Made by a program: the position numbers and the translations under genes. Positions 8,090 to 17,076 of a stretch of 64,000 bases of DNA are shown one piece after another; position 1 is the stretch's first letter; every line of letters starts with the position of its first letter. Under the pieces are notes generated by a model. The model worked only from the letters and a program-made list of their open reading frames with translations, ran no database searches and had not been told where the DNA came from. Source of the stretch: Gluconobacter sp. P1C6_b (lineage in GTDB: Bacteria > Pseudomonadota > Alphaproteobacteria > Acetobacterales > Acetobacteraceae); assembly GCF_018811945.1 (NCBI RefSeq), contig NZ_JACRVU010000007.1, forward strand, positions 8,198-72,197, written 5' to 3'.

Positions 8090-9460
8090 TCAGAGAACCC
8101 TGTCGAGAATGGCCCGGGCGCTGTCTTCCCAGGGAACAGGCCGGAATTCGGCCCGGACCTTCGCCGTCCATGCCGCCAGCCCCTCGGGATCCTCGATCGT
8201 CTTGCGGATCACCGTATAGGCCTCATCAAGGCTGTAGGGGCTGAAATATCGTCCGAGCGGCCCGCCTGCTTCGGGAATGGAGGTCGTGTTGGACACCACG
8301 CACGGGCGCCCCATGGAGAGGCTTTCCGTCACGGGCAGACCCCAGCCTTCGAAGAAGGACGGGAAAACGGTGAAGCTGCAATCGGCGTAAAGGCGGCGCA
8401 GGTCTTCGTCCGTCGGATTCCGGATGAACCGGATCTTGCCCTTCAGCCAGTCCGCGTTTTCGAGCTGCTGCATGAAATCGGAAACCAGCCAGCCTTCCCG
8501 TCCGGCAAAAACAAGGGTTGGCACCCGCTCCGCCGGCATCTCTTCCAGCATTCGTCTCCAGACCCGGAAGAGAAGGGCATGGTTCTTGCGGGCCTCAATG
8601 GTCGATACGAACAGCACATAAGGCTCACGCACCAGCGCTTCCGCACTCATACCCCCATCGGAAAGACCAAACCCGGTCCCCAGGGGAATGGGATGGACAG
8701 GAATATCCGTGCCGATGTCCTGTTCCGCAAGATACGCCCGTACGTCTTTTGCCGTGGCGTGGCTGATGGCGAAAAGCGTATCTGCGAGAGGCAGGATGTC
8801 CTGATGCCAGGCGCGGAAAGTCGTGATGATGCCGCGGTTGCACCATTCCGGACAGCGGATCGGGACCAGGTCGTACATGAGCAGCGCATAGGAGAGCCGC
8901 AGGTCGTCGCGCAGCCATCTGACGGTCTGGCTGTAACTGGCGTGGTGCCAGGGAGAGCCGAGGGTCAGGAAGACATCACCGGGACGGGCGACATCTGCGA
9001 GCTGTGTGCCTTCCGAAAAGGTCGGCAATTCAGGCCGGGCGCGGCGCGCTTCGAGGCGGGTCTGGAGAGCTTTCAGACCCAGCCGTGCGAATGTGCGGGG
9101 GAGCCCCGCGAGACCTTTCAGGATCCGGCTTTCCGTCCGCAGGAAGGCGGAGAGCGTGTCTTCCGGCGCAACCTGTTCGAGCGCCTGGACTGTCAGGGGC
9201 GGGGCATTGACCGAGGACGACCCGGGTTTGACGCTGCTGTTGGTGGCTTCGCGGAACACGGTTTCGACCATGGTCCAGTCGACGGTTCTGAAATCCCGGG
9301 CATCACTGGCACCAGAGCCACGGCGCACGAACTGGACATTGTGACCGGCGAGGTTGCGCAGGGCGGAACCGATTTCGAACACGACGCGCTGGATGCCGCT
9401 TGGCCGGCTGTGATGCAGCAGGTGATGCAGCAGATCGTCGATGTCGATCCACAGGGTCAT
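8090..9460 (-). CDS. GT4-type glycosyltransferase, paralogue B
   Basis: A 456-residue family-4 type glycosyltransferase. The N-terminus MTLWIDIDDLLHHLLHHS followed by RPSGIQRVVFEI is shared with the upstream gene. The C-terminal Rossmann domain has VLFVSTIEARKNH and the nucleotide-sugar E-x7-E element PSFFEGWGLPVTES. It probably adds a sugar to a lipid-linked polysaccharide on the cytoplasmic face. The ATG at 9460 overlaps the stop of the upstream gene (ATGA), so the two are translationally coupled; the longer frame to 9577 lies inside the upstream gene. Gmd and Rmd nearby make a D-rhamnosyl donor plausible, but this is inference. Confidence 0.88.
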   Translation of the reverse strand: MTLWIDIDDLLHHLLHHSRPSGIQRVVFEIGSALRNLAGHNVQFVRRGSGASDARDFRTVDWTMVETVFREATNSSVKPGSSSVNAPPLTVQALEQVAPEDTLSAFLRTESRILKGLAGLPRTFARLGLKALQTRLEARRARPELPTFSEGTQLADVARPGDVFLTLGSPWHHASYSQTVRWLRDDLRLSYALLMYDLVPIRCPEWCNRGIITTFRAWHQDILPLADTLFAISHATAKDVRAYLAEQDIGTDIPVHPIPLGTGFGLSDGGMSAEALVREPYVLFVSTIEARKNHALLFRVWRRMLEEMPAERVPTLVFAGREGWLVSDFMQQLENADWLKGKIRFIRNPTDEDLRRLYADCSFTVFPSFFEGWGLPVTESLSMGRPCVVSNTTSIPEAGGPLGRYFSPYSLDEAYTVIRKTIEDPEGLAAWTAKVRAEFRPVPWEDSARAILDRVL

Positions 9461-10932
9461 GATGTCTGTCCGTTCATACGACCCATCAGATGGGCGGAAT
9501 GGCAGGCGTCGAGGATTGCATCCGCGCTGCGTTCCCAGGGGACGGGCTGGAACTGCTCGCGGACCTCGTCCTGCCATTTTTTCAGGCCGGCCCTGTCCTC
9601 GATCGTCTCCCGGACGACACGATAGGCGTCGTCGAGGTCTTCGGGGTTGAAGTATCGCGTCAGTGGGCCGCCCGCTTCGGGAATGGAAGTCGTGTTCGAC
9701 GCGATGCAGGGGCGTCCGTTGACGAGGCTCTCGGTCACGGGCAGTCCCCAGCCTTCATAAAGGGACGGGAAGATCGTGAACATGCAGCCATCGTACAGAT
9801 GGGCCAGTTCCTCATCTGACGGGTCACGGAGAAGACGGATTTTCCCCCGCAGCCATTCGGTATTTTCAAGCTGCTGCATGAGGTCGGAGACGAGCCAGCC
9901 GACCCGGCCCGCAAAGACGAGGGTCGGGACCTGATCCCGCGGCAGCTCCGTCACGAGACGGCGCCAGATGCGGAATGCCAGCAGGTGGTTCTTGCGGGCC
10001 TCAAGGGTGGACACGAACAGCACATAGCTGCCTTTCGCGGGAAGGCCCTTGGGACGTTCGTTCCCGACCTTGCGGGGTGGCCCGAAGCCGCTGCCGATCG
10101 GGATGGTCTGTACGGGCGCCAGCAGTTTCAGGCGCTGTTTGCGGGCGTAATCCTCTACGGTCTCAGCCGTGGCGTGGCTGATGGCCAGAAGGCGACCGCA
10201 CTGGGGAAGGGTTGTGTCGAGCCAGTGCCGGAAATCCCGGATCAGGGAAATCGCGCACCATTCCGGCCGGACGGCAGGAATGAGATCATAAAGCAGCAGG
10301 ACAGGCTGGATGCCGTAGGCCTTGCGCATCCGGGCCAGACGTTCGCCGAAATCGGGTTCAGACCATGCCGCACCGAGGATCAGGAAGATATCACCGGGTT
10401 TTGGGACGTCGGCCGAAGTGGCTGCGGGTGCGGTTGGGGACAGGGGAGCCTGCACTGTGTTGCGCGACGGGGTGGCCCGCTGGAACTTCGCGCGGGCGTA
10501 ACGGCGTAAGAGCTGCAGGGCTCTGAGCTGATTGACGGCGAGGTTCAGGAGCGGACGTGCCAGTTCCGGCGGCAGGCTCTCGATGCGCCGGATAACGGCA
10601 TGACGCAGACGGCGCATCAGGGAGTGGGACGGCGCATGGGCAGCGCTGCGTTCCCCTGCCCGAGTGGGCGTTGTTTCGTCGGTATGGGTGGAAAAAAGCG
10701 TGTTCAGCGCGTCAAAGGAAACGGGAGAAAGGAGAGGGCCTGTCTCGGGGGGGGCACCTGTGTTCCGGCGGGTAAGAACGATACGGCCAATATCCGGTTT
10801 TGCGGCAGCCTGGTGGCGGATGACACTGAGTATTTCGAACACAAGACGCTGGATGCCGCTGGGGCGAGTGTTGTTTTCGAAATACCGGAAGATATCTTCG
10901 ACATCGATCCAGATGGTGTACTCTTTGGTCAT
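9457..10932 (-). CDS. GT4-type glycosyltransferase, paralogue A
   Basis: A 491-residue glycosyltransferase closely related to the downstream gene. The shared parts are the N-terminal IWIDVEDIF followed by NTRPSGIQRLVFEI, the mid-domain LLYDLIPAVRPEWC, the linker VLFVSTLEARKNHLL and the E-x7-E element PSLYEGWGLPVTES with NTTSIPEAGGPL. It differs by a longer variable region (about residues 85-180) between the two Rossmann halves, rich in Ala, Pro and Arg. It starts the minus-strand pair, facing the 402-bp intergenic region before the membrane protein gene. The two probably arose by tandem duplication and may add successive sugars. Confidence 0.88.
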   Translation of the reverse strand: MTKEYTIWIDVEDIFRYFENNTRPSGIQRLVFEILSVIRHQAAAKPDIGRIVLTRRNTGAPPETGPLLSPVSFDALNTLFSTHTDETTPTRAGERSAAHAPSHSLMRRLRHAVIRRIESLPPELARPLLNLAVNQLRALQLLRRYARAKFQRATPSRNTVQAPLSPTAPAATSADVPKPGDIFLILGAAWSEPDFGERLARMRKAYGIQPVLLLYDLIPAVRPEWCAISLIRDFRHWLDTTLPQCGRLLAISHATAETVEDYARKQRLKLLAPVQTIPIGSGFGPPRKVGNERPKGLPAKGSYVLFVSTLEARKNHLLAFRIWRRLVTELPRDQVPTLVFAGRVGWLVSDLMQQLENTEWLRGKIRLLRDPSDEELAHLYDGCMFTIFPSLYEGWGLPVTESLVNGRPCIASNTTSIPEAGGPLTRYFNPEDLDDAYRVVRETIEDRAGLKKWQDEVREQFQPVPWERSADAILDACHSAHLMGRMNGQTS

Positions 10933-11334
10933 GTGTCCGAACTGGCTTCGCTATTGCCGACGAAATCGTCGGTCTTTCAAATATCGTTAACGCGATGTTA
11001 TAGAAGAATCATCGTCTTGTGGGCAAGGGGTGGCCATAACGTCGCAGGCAGGTGAGTATTTTCCCTGAATATTCTGGGGATACATTTCATAAAACTTGCG
11101 ACATATTTCCGACATATTTTATTTCATCTGGAAATACATTCGGGAACCCCGAGCGTTTTCTGAAGTATTCGGCTGCAAAGGCTCTGTAGGGCAAGGGGAC
11201 GGGGCTGATTTTTCGCGGCCCCGTAACCATGACCCCGTGAGTTCCCGCGTTTTGTCCCTCGGGAACGTGGTCGTCCCCGAAGCAGGCTCGTTTTTTTTCT
11301 GACCGTTCCTTAAGACGGTTAGAAAAAGAAACGG
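10933..11334. other. 402-bp divergent intergenic region
   Basis: No convincing gene is present here. The first half is AT-rich and holds a direct repeat (11099-11119). A run of eight T occurs near 11291 and a short dyad CCGT...ACGG follows it, just before the start of the membrane protein gene. It probably holds promoters for both divergent polysaccharide transcripts. Confidence 0.6.
11099..11119. repeat. Tandem direct repeat CGACATATTT
   Basis: The 10-mer CGACATATTT occurs twice, at 11099-11108 and 11110-11119, one base apart, so the copies are spaced 11 bp, close to one helical turn. This is a plausible protein-binding site in the divergent promoter region, though not a known consensus. 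Confidence 0.4.
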
Positions 11335-13329
11335 ATGTTTGCCAATGATTGCTGTCTCGTGAAAGCTGCCACAAAGATACGAACCGGTGCGTTCGTGCTC
11401 TATTTCGCACTTTCTGCCTTACTGCTCGTCAAAGGGTTTTCCCTGCGTCACCACCTGATTGGTATGGGGGCGGATGTGGAGTCCTTTGCCTGGATGCTTT
11501 ACTGGTGGCCCTGGTCCATCGGACACGGCATCAATCCGTTTGTGACAGATCTGGCGTGGAATGGCCTGGGCTATAATCTGACCTGGGCAACCGCATTGCC
11601 GACGTTCGGGCTTCTTCTGGCGCCTCTGACATGGCTGGGTGGCCCGGTTCTGACAACCAATCTTGTGATCGTACTGGCTCCTGCCTGTGCGGCTTTCGCG
11701 GCATTCCTGTTGCTGCAGTCCGTGACCGGACGCTGGGGGCCGGCGTTTCTGGGGGGGCTGGTTTTCGGGTTTTCGCCGTATGAGATGGGGCAGTCGCTTG
11801 GTCATCTCAATCTGACGAGCATTGCGCTTGTTCCGCTCTGTCTGCTTGTGTGCAAAGCCTATCTCGACCAGACGATCACAAGACCCCGCTTTATTGCGGC
11901 GCTGTCGATGACGGCCTTGCTCCAGCTCGGCATCTCCACGGAGGTCCTGTTTACGTCTGCTGTGATGGGAGTTGTGACCTGGTGTGTGTTTGTGGCGACT
12001 GCGCCGGCTAAGGTACGACACATTTATTTTCTGCTGGCATGTGATGTTGTGCTTGCCGGGATTGTAACGGTTATTCTTGCATCGCCGTTTTTATTCTATC
12101 TGATCAAGGGTATGAAGGTCGTACCGGGGCAGTTGAATGATGCTGATTTCTATTCTGCGGACATTCTCAATTTTCTGGTTCCCACGCCGGTGACGTTTCC
12201 CGGTGGGGTACTGTTCAGTTCGATATCCGATCAGTTTACGGGGAATATCAGTGAGCAGGACGCTTATATCGGGTTGCCGTTTTTTCTTCTGGCCGTCTAT
12301 TTTTCAACCATCGCCTTCCGGAGTTCGCTTCTGGCAAAACGGTGTGTGCTGGTATTCTGGATTTCCGTTCTTTTCTCGCTGGGCGGTGTCCTCCATGTGG
12401 GGAAGAACGTCGTTCATGTTCCCCTGCCATGGCATCTCGTGGACCATCTGCCGGTTGTGAGTTCGGTTCTTCCAGTCAGATTTGCGATGTTTACCAGTCT
12501 GGCTCTGGCTGTCCTGTGTGCGGTATTTCTCGCGCAACGCCAGTCACTCAGTCGCTATGGCGTTGTTCTGTGTGGGTTTCTGTTCCTGTTTCCCGCTCCG
12601 GCCGCGCAGGGCTGGGAAGCGACGACGTCCAGTCCGTTTTTCACCGAGGCCAGTATAAAGCGTCATTTCGGAAACGATCCCGTCCTGGTGGTACTGCCGT
12701 TCGGTTATCTGGATCATTCCATGGCGTGGCAGCTTCAGTCCGGTTACGCCTTCCGGCAGACGGGCGGATATCTTGGCTATACTCCGACCAGTGAACATAA
12801 TGACGCTGTTCTTTCAGCCTTTCTGAATAACGCCATACCGCCACATTTTGATGAGCAACTGGGTTTTTACTGCGTCGCTCATCACGCGACCGCTATTGTT
12901 ATCGGGCCCAGGACGAAGGACGTATTGAGGCAGGCGATCCTCGGAATACACTGGCCCGTGGAACGGGCTGGAGACATGATCATCGTGCGGGTTCCCCCGC
13001 GCGAGACGCTGCCGCTCTTTCACATCTCGGGAGACTATTGGCCCAGTTCCGCTGAAGTGAACTGGATGGGGCAGCAGATCGTGGTCGAGACGGGTGTTGT
13101 GCCAGGGCGGCTTGAAATTGGCCGGCCTTATACCGTTTCTTCGCCCGGAGTGTCGGTCTCTACAGGCAGTATTGTACGACATATTGATTTTCAGCCGGGA
13201 GCGAAGACGGTGATCGATCTTCCGGCCAACAGCAGGACGATCATCCGGGCAGATAAGGTGTTTGTCCCCGCAAAGGAGGGGATCAATATGGATCAGCGGG
13301 CCCTTTCTCTCCTGATTGGTCGGCGCTGA
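11335..13329 (+). CDS. Large multi-pass membrane protein, GT-C-like
   Basis: This 664-residue protein has about ten to twelve hydrophobic helices in the first 430 residues and a soluble C-terminal third. The early loop after the first helix contains GMGADVESFAWMLYWWPWSI, with an acidic residue placed as in GT-C fold glycosyltransferases, and then NPFVTDLAWNGLGYNL. It resembles polyprenyl-phosphate-sugar dependent membrane glycosyltransferases of the YfhO/PMT type, but I cannot name a family. It probably acts on the periplasmic side of the polysaccharide pathway. Codon use is visibly more T/A-rich than in flanking genes. The ATG has only a weak ribosome-binding sequence. Confidence 0.75.
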   Translation: MFANDCCLVKAATKIRTGAFVLYFALSALLLVKGFSLRHHLIGMGADVESFAWMLYWWPWSIGHGINPFVTDLAWNGLGYNLTWATALPTFGLLLAPLTWLGGPVLTTNLVIVLAPACAAFAAFLLLQSVTGRWGPAFLGGLVFGFSPYEMGQSLGHLNLTSIALVPLCLLVCKAYLDQTITRPRFIAALSMTALLQLGISTEVLFTSAVMGVVTWCVFVATAPAKVRHIYFLLACDVVLAGIVTVILASPFLFYLIKGMKVVPGQLNDADFYSADILNFLVPTPVTFPGGVLFSSISDQFTGNISEQDAYIGLPFFLLAVYFSTIAFRSSLLAKRCVLVFWISVLFSLGGVLHVGKNVVHVPLPWHLVDHLPVVSSVLPVRFAMFTSLALAVLCAVFLAQRQSLSRYGVVLCGFLFLFPAPAAQGWEATTSSPFFTEASIKRHFGNDPVLVVLPFGYLDHSMAWQLQSGYAFRQTGGYLGYTPTSEHNDAVLSAFLNNAIPPHFDEQLGFYCVAHHATAIVIGPRTKDVLRQAILGIHWPVERAGDMIIVRVPPRETLPLFHISGDYWPSSAEVNWMGQQIVVETGVVPGRLEIGRPYTVSSPGVSVSTGSIVRHIDFQPGAKTVIDLPANSRTIIRADKVFVPAKEGINMDQRALSLLIGRR

Positions 13330-13439
13330 TGCTACATGAGAGGGAGTTTTCGATGCTTTTACGGAGGATGGATATAAGAATTGAATTCTGTATTTCCATG
13401 ATGATTTCTGCAGCATGGAAATCTGGCGCTGGATTTTGA

Positions 13440-14672
13440 ATGAGGTGGGATGATTTCGTGGGGGGAATTACCGTTCGGCAGTGTGTAATTGTTCTTGAAG
13501 ATGGCGTATCTGCTTCTTTGCCGGCAGAAAGCGCGCGTTCCAAGGCACTTGCTCCATGTGGAGACAGGCCGTTTCTGGCTTGGTTAATGCGGGAAATGCA
13601 GCGCTTCGGGGTCGAGGAATTTGTTGTTCTGGTATCTTCCTGCTCTGCTCAGCTTGAAGACGTGATCGAACAGATCCGTTCCTTTTTGCCAAAGCAGCCT
13701 GAAATTATTCTGAGTACCTGTCCTTTTTCTTCGGGAACGGGGGGCGCCCTTCTGAATTCAGAGCCCTTGCTGCAGGAGCGTTTTTTTTTCTGTCACGGAG
13801 AAGCGCTGTTTTCGGGTAATCTTTCGCGTTTTCTGCAACAGGCGCGAGAAGGCAACTCGGTCCTTGTCAGATCTGCCGACTGCCTGAGTCGTTACGGCAA
13901 TGTTCGCCTGCAGCCTGATGGCGAATATGTGGAAGATTTATATTTTGAGCCTGCTCGGTCCAGTGCGGTGGGATTTGCCAGCAGCGGCATTTATATTTTT
14001 GATCATTCGGTTTTCGATCATCTGATTGAAAACTGTTCTCTGGAAAAAGATGTTCTTCCGGCTCTCGTGCGAAATCGTAACCTGAGAGCTGTGCCGCTTT
14101 CGGGGACGTTCTGGGATATCGGGAAGATGGCCGACGATGAGATCCAGGCTCTGGATGTGTCTGGGACCCTGCTTCGGCCGGCAGTGTTTCTCGATCGGGA
14201 TGGTGTTATCAACCGCGATCATGGCTGGGTCGGAACACGTAAGCGGTTTGAATGGGAAAGCAATGTCCGCGAAACCATCGCCCGCATTGCGGATTGTGGA
14301 TATCATATTTTTATCGTAACGAACCAGTCCGGGATTGCGCGCGGTTTTTATTCCGAGCGCGATCTTGAGCATCTCATGGACTGGGTGATCGACAGTATCC
14401 GGGAATACGGTGGAAATATTGATGACTGGAGATATTGTCCCATGCACCCTGAGGCGATTATTGAAAAATACCGCGGGGCGAGTATGGATCGCAAACCCGG
14501 ACCAGGGATGCTTCTCGACTTGATGAAGCGGTGGGAATTATGTCCATCCAGCTGCCTCATGTTCGGGGATCAGCCTTCCGATATGGCTGCCGCTCGCGCA
14601 GCGGGTATGGAAGGCGTTACCGTGGGGCCTGCGTTGCTCGCAGAACTGATCGCTTCAAGGGAGGGTTTCTGA
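13440..14672 (+). CDS. Fused sugar nucleotidyltransferase-like / GmhB-like HAD phosphatase
   Basis: The 410-residue protein joins two enzyme folds. Residues 12-240 follow the HddC-type nucleotidyltransferase layout (RQCVIVLEDG, PCGDRPFLAWLM, SSGIYIFDHSVFDHL, GTFWDIGKM), but the GGxGTR signature is replaced by EDGVSAS and the metal-binding Asp loop reads CHGEA. Residues 248-405 are a HAD-IIIA phosphatase like GmhB, with VFLDRDGVINRD (Asp252 and Asp254), IVTNQSGIARG, MDRKPGPGM and MFGDQPSDMAAA intact. The zinc-loop Cys-x-Cys before RKP, present in E. coli GmhB, is missing, while YCPMHP is kept. The phosphatase half looks active; the transferase half looks degenerate. A heptose substrate is only suggested by homology. 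Confidence 0.82.
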   Translation: MRWDDFVGGITVRQCVIVLEDGVSASLPAESARSKALAPCGDRPFLAWLMREMQRFGVEEFVVLVSSCSAQLEDVIEQIRSFLPKQPEIILSTCPFSSGTGGALLNSEPLLQERFFFCHGEALFSGNLSRFLQQAREGNSVLVRSADCLSRYGNVRLQPDGEYVEDLYFEPARSSAVGFASSGIYIFDHSVFDHLIENCSLEKDVLPALVRNRNLRAVPLSGTFWDIGKMADDEIQALDVSGTLLRPAVFLDRDGVINRDHGWVGTRKRFEWESNVRETIARIADCGYHIFIVTNQSGIARGFYSERDLEHLMDWVIDSIREYGGNIDDWRYCPMHPEAIIEKYRGASMDRKPGPGMLLDLMKRWELCPSSCLMFGDQPSDMAAARAAGMEGVTVGPALLAELIASREGF

Positions 14673-14692
14673 CTCCCGGCGTCCCTTGAGGG

Positions 14693-15601
14693 TCAGGCCG
14701 TCGTCTTTCGCATGCAGTCTTCATAGACATCACGCAGGGTGTCTTCCCATGCGATCTGCCGTCTCCATCCCAAGGTCGAGGCGATGAGTGTCGCATCGCC
14801 TCGGGCAACCGGGATATCCGAGGGGCGTAACCTGTCAGGATCCGTGACGATCTCGGCATTGATGCCGCTGATGACCAGAAGATCGTCCAGAATGGAGCGA
14901 ATGGAACGCGTCTCACCAGAGCACACATTCAAGATCGTGCCTGGTGTCAGAGGCTTCTTCGCTGTGAGGACATCAAGATAGGCGTCGCACACATCGCGCA
15001 CATCGAGAAAGTCGCGCTGGGCGTCCAGATTGCCGACGCTGATTTCCGGTTTCTGAAGCCCTTTCGCGATGCGTGCGATCTGGGATGCAAAGGCCGGAAC
15101 CACGAAATCGGGAGACTGGCCGGGACCGGTATGGTTGAACGGACGCATCCGGATAACCCGTAGGCCCTCTCTGGCCATTGCGCCCAGGGCCAGATCGGCA
15201 GCAGCCTTGGTCGCGGCATACGTATTGCCCGGGGCGAGGGGGGCATCCTCGCTTAGGGCCGTCCCGAGCTGGAACGTGGTGCCATAGGCTTCCGCCGTCG
15301 AGGCAAAGAGGAAAGTGCTGTGTGGAACATGGCGCAGCATGGCGCGTGCGACATTGAGCGTTCCGTGCAGATTGACGTCCCACGCGTGGTCCGGAGATTT
15401 CCGGGCTGCCCCAATGGTCGAAACGGCGGCGAGATGGATGCAGTGATCCGGTTTTTCGGCAGCGATGACCTTCTCAACAGCCTGCGCATCCCGGATATCC
15501 GGGATGCTAGCCATAATCTCGCTGCCGGGGAAACGTTTCCGCACTTGGTGTTGCAGGTGCTGTCCGACAAAACCCCTCAGCCCTGTTATGAGAAGGCGCA
15601 T
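14693..15601 (-). CDS. rmd: GDP-6-deoxy-D-lyxo-4-hexulose reductase (GDP-D-rhamnose synthesis)
   Basis: A 302-residue short-chain (extended SDR) reductase. It has the NAD(P) glycine motif TGLRGFVG, the Ser/Thr of FASTAEAYG, the catalytic Tyr-x3-Lys in NTYAATKAA and the substrate segment RPFNHTGPGQ, all typical of GDP-4-keto-6-deoxy-D-mannose reductases (Rmd). It is expected to reduce the product of Gmd to GDP-D-rhamnose. It starts 12 bp after the gmd stop, so the two form an operon. Other 4-keto reductases of the same fold are possible, but the neighbour supports this assignment. Its end is convergent with the fused phosphatase gene, 20 bp away. Confidence 0.87.
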   Translation of the reverse strand: MRLLITGLRGFVGQHLQHQVRKRFPGSEIMASIPDIRDAQAVEKVIAAEKPDHCIHLAAVSTIGAARKSPDHAWDVNLHGTLNVARAMLRHVPHSTFLFASTAEAYGTTFQLGTALSEDAPLAPGNTYAATKAAADLALGAMAREGLRVIRMRPFNHTGPGQSPDFVVPAFASQIARIAKGLQKPEISVGNLDAQRDFLDVRDVCDAYLDVLTAKKPLTPGTILNVCSGETRSIRSILDDLLVISGINAEIVTDPDRLRPSDIPVARGDATLIASTLGWRRQIAWEDTLRDVYEDCMRKTTA

Positions 15602-15613
15602 ACGACCGTCCGC

Positions 15614-16654
<1,041 letters not shown>

Positions 16655-16861
16655 TCAGGGGTTAACCTTCCGTATCACAGTGGTCAATGTCTGAGCGGGT
16701 CCTGCCGGGACACTCGGGGACGGAAATAGGGACTGTCTTGTGCAACTCACGAAGAGGTGTCTGGGGAGACGGAAATATGCTCACACTATCGCAGGTAAGG
16801 GAGGCACCAGGACCCTCTCGACAGCTCGGAAGGGTTCCGGTTACAATCTGTAGCAAAATAT

Positions 16862-17065
16862 ATGAATGGAAAGATGATGGCATCTTACAGGAAACCTGAA
16901 AGGTCTTCGTTTCATATTCCTGCAGAGCCACAGGATGGCCGGTCCTCTGCAGCGGAGGGCAAGCCAGCGCTGTCGGCCGTGGAGAAGTATCGTCTGCTGC
17001 GTGAGACACGGCGTGTGCTCAGGCGCGAGCGTCTCGCCGGAGAGCGGAAAGCCGATCTGCGTTAA
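16862..17065 (+). CDS. Possible small basic protein
   Basis: A 67-residue frame (or 62 residues from the ATG at 16877) with a Ser/Pro/Gly-rich first half and a highly basic helical tail (VEKYRLLRETRRVLRRERL). No family is recognised. It stands alone between gmd and the convergent GGDEF-EAL gene. The ribosome-binding sequence before the internal ATG is GGAAAG. No similar frame on the other strand explains it, but a chance frame cannot be excluded. Confidence 0.4.
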   Translation: MNGKMMASYRKPERSSFHIPAEPQDGRSSAAEGKPALSAVEKYRLLRETRRVLRRERLAGERKADLR

Positions 17066-17076
17066 GAGGCGGATGC

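Noticed and set aside
8066-9625. A 519-codon plus-strand frame opposite the two glycosyltransferases
   Set aside because: The glycosyltransferases are paralogues with conserved motifs on the minus strand; the plus frame has low-complexity composition.
11087-11410. A 107-codon minus-strand frame in the divergent spacer
   Set aside because: No ribosome-binding site or recognisable domain, and it overlaps the start of the GT-C-like gene.
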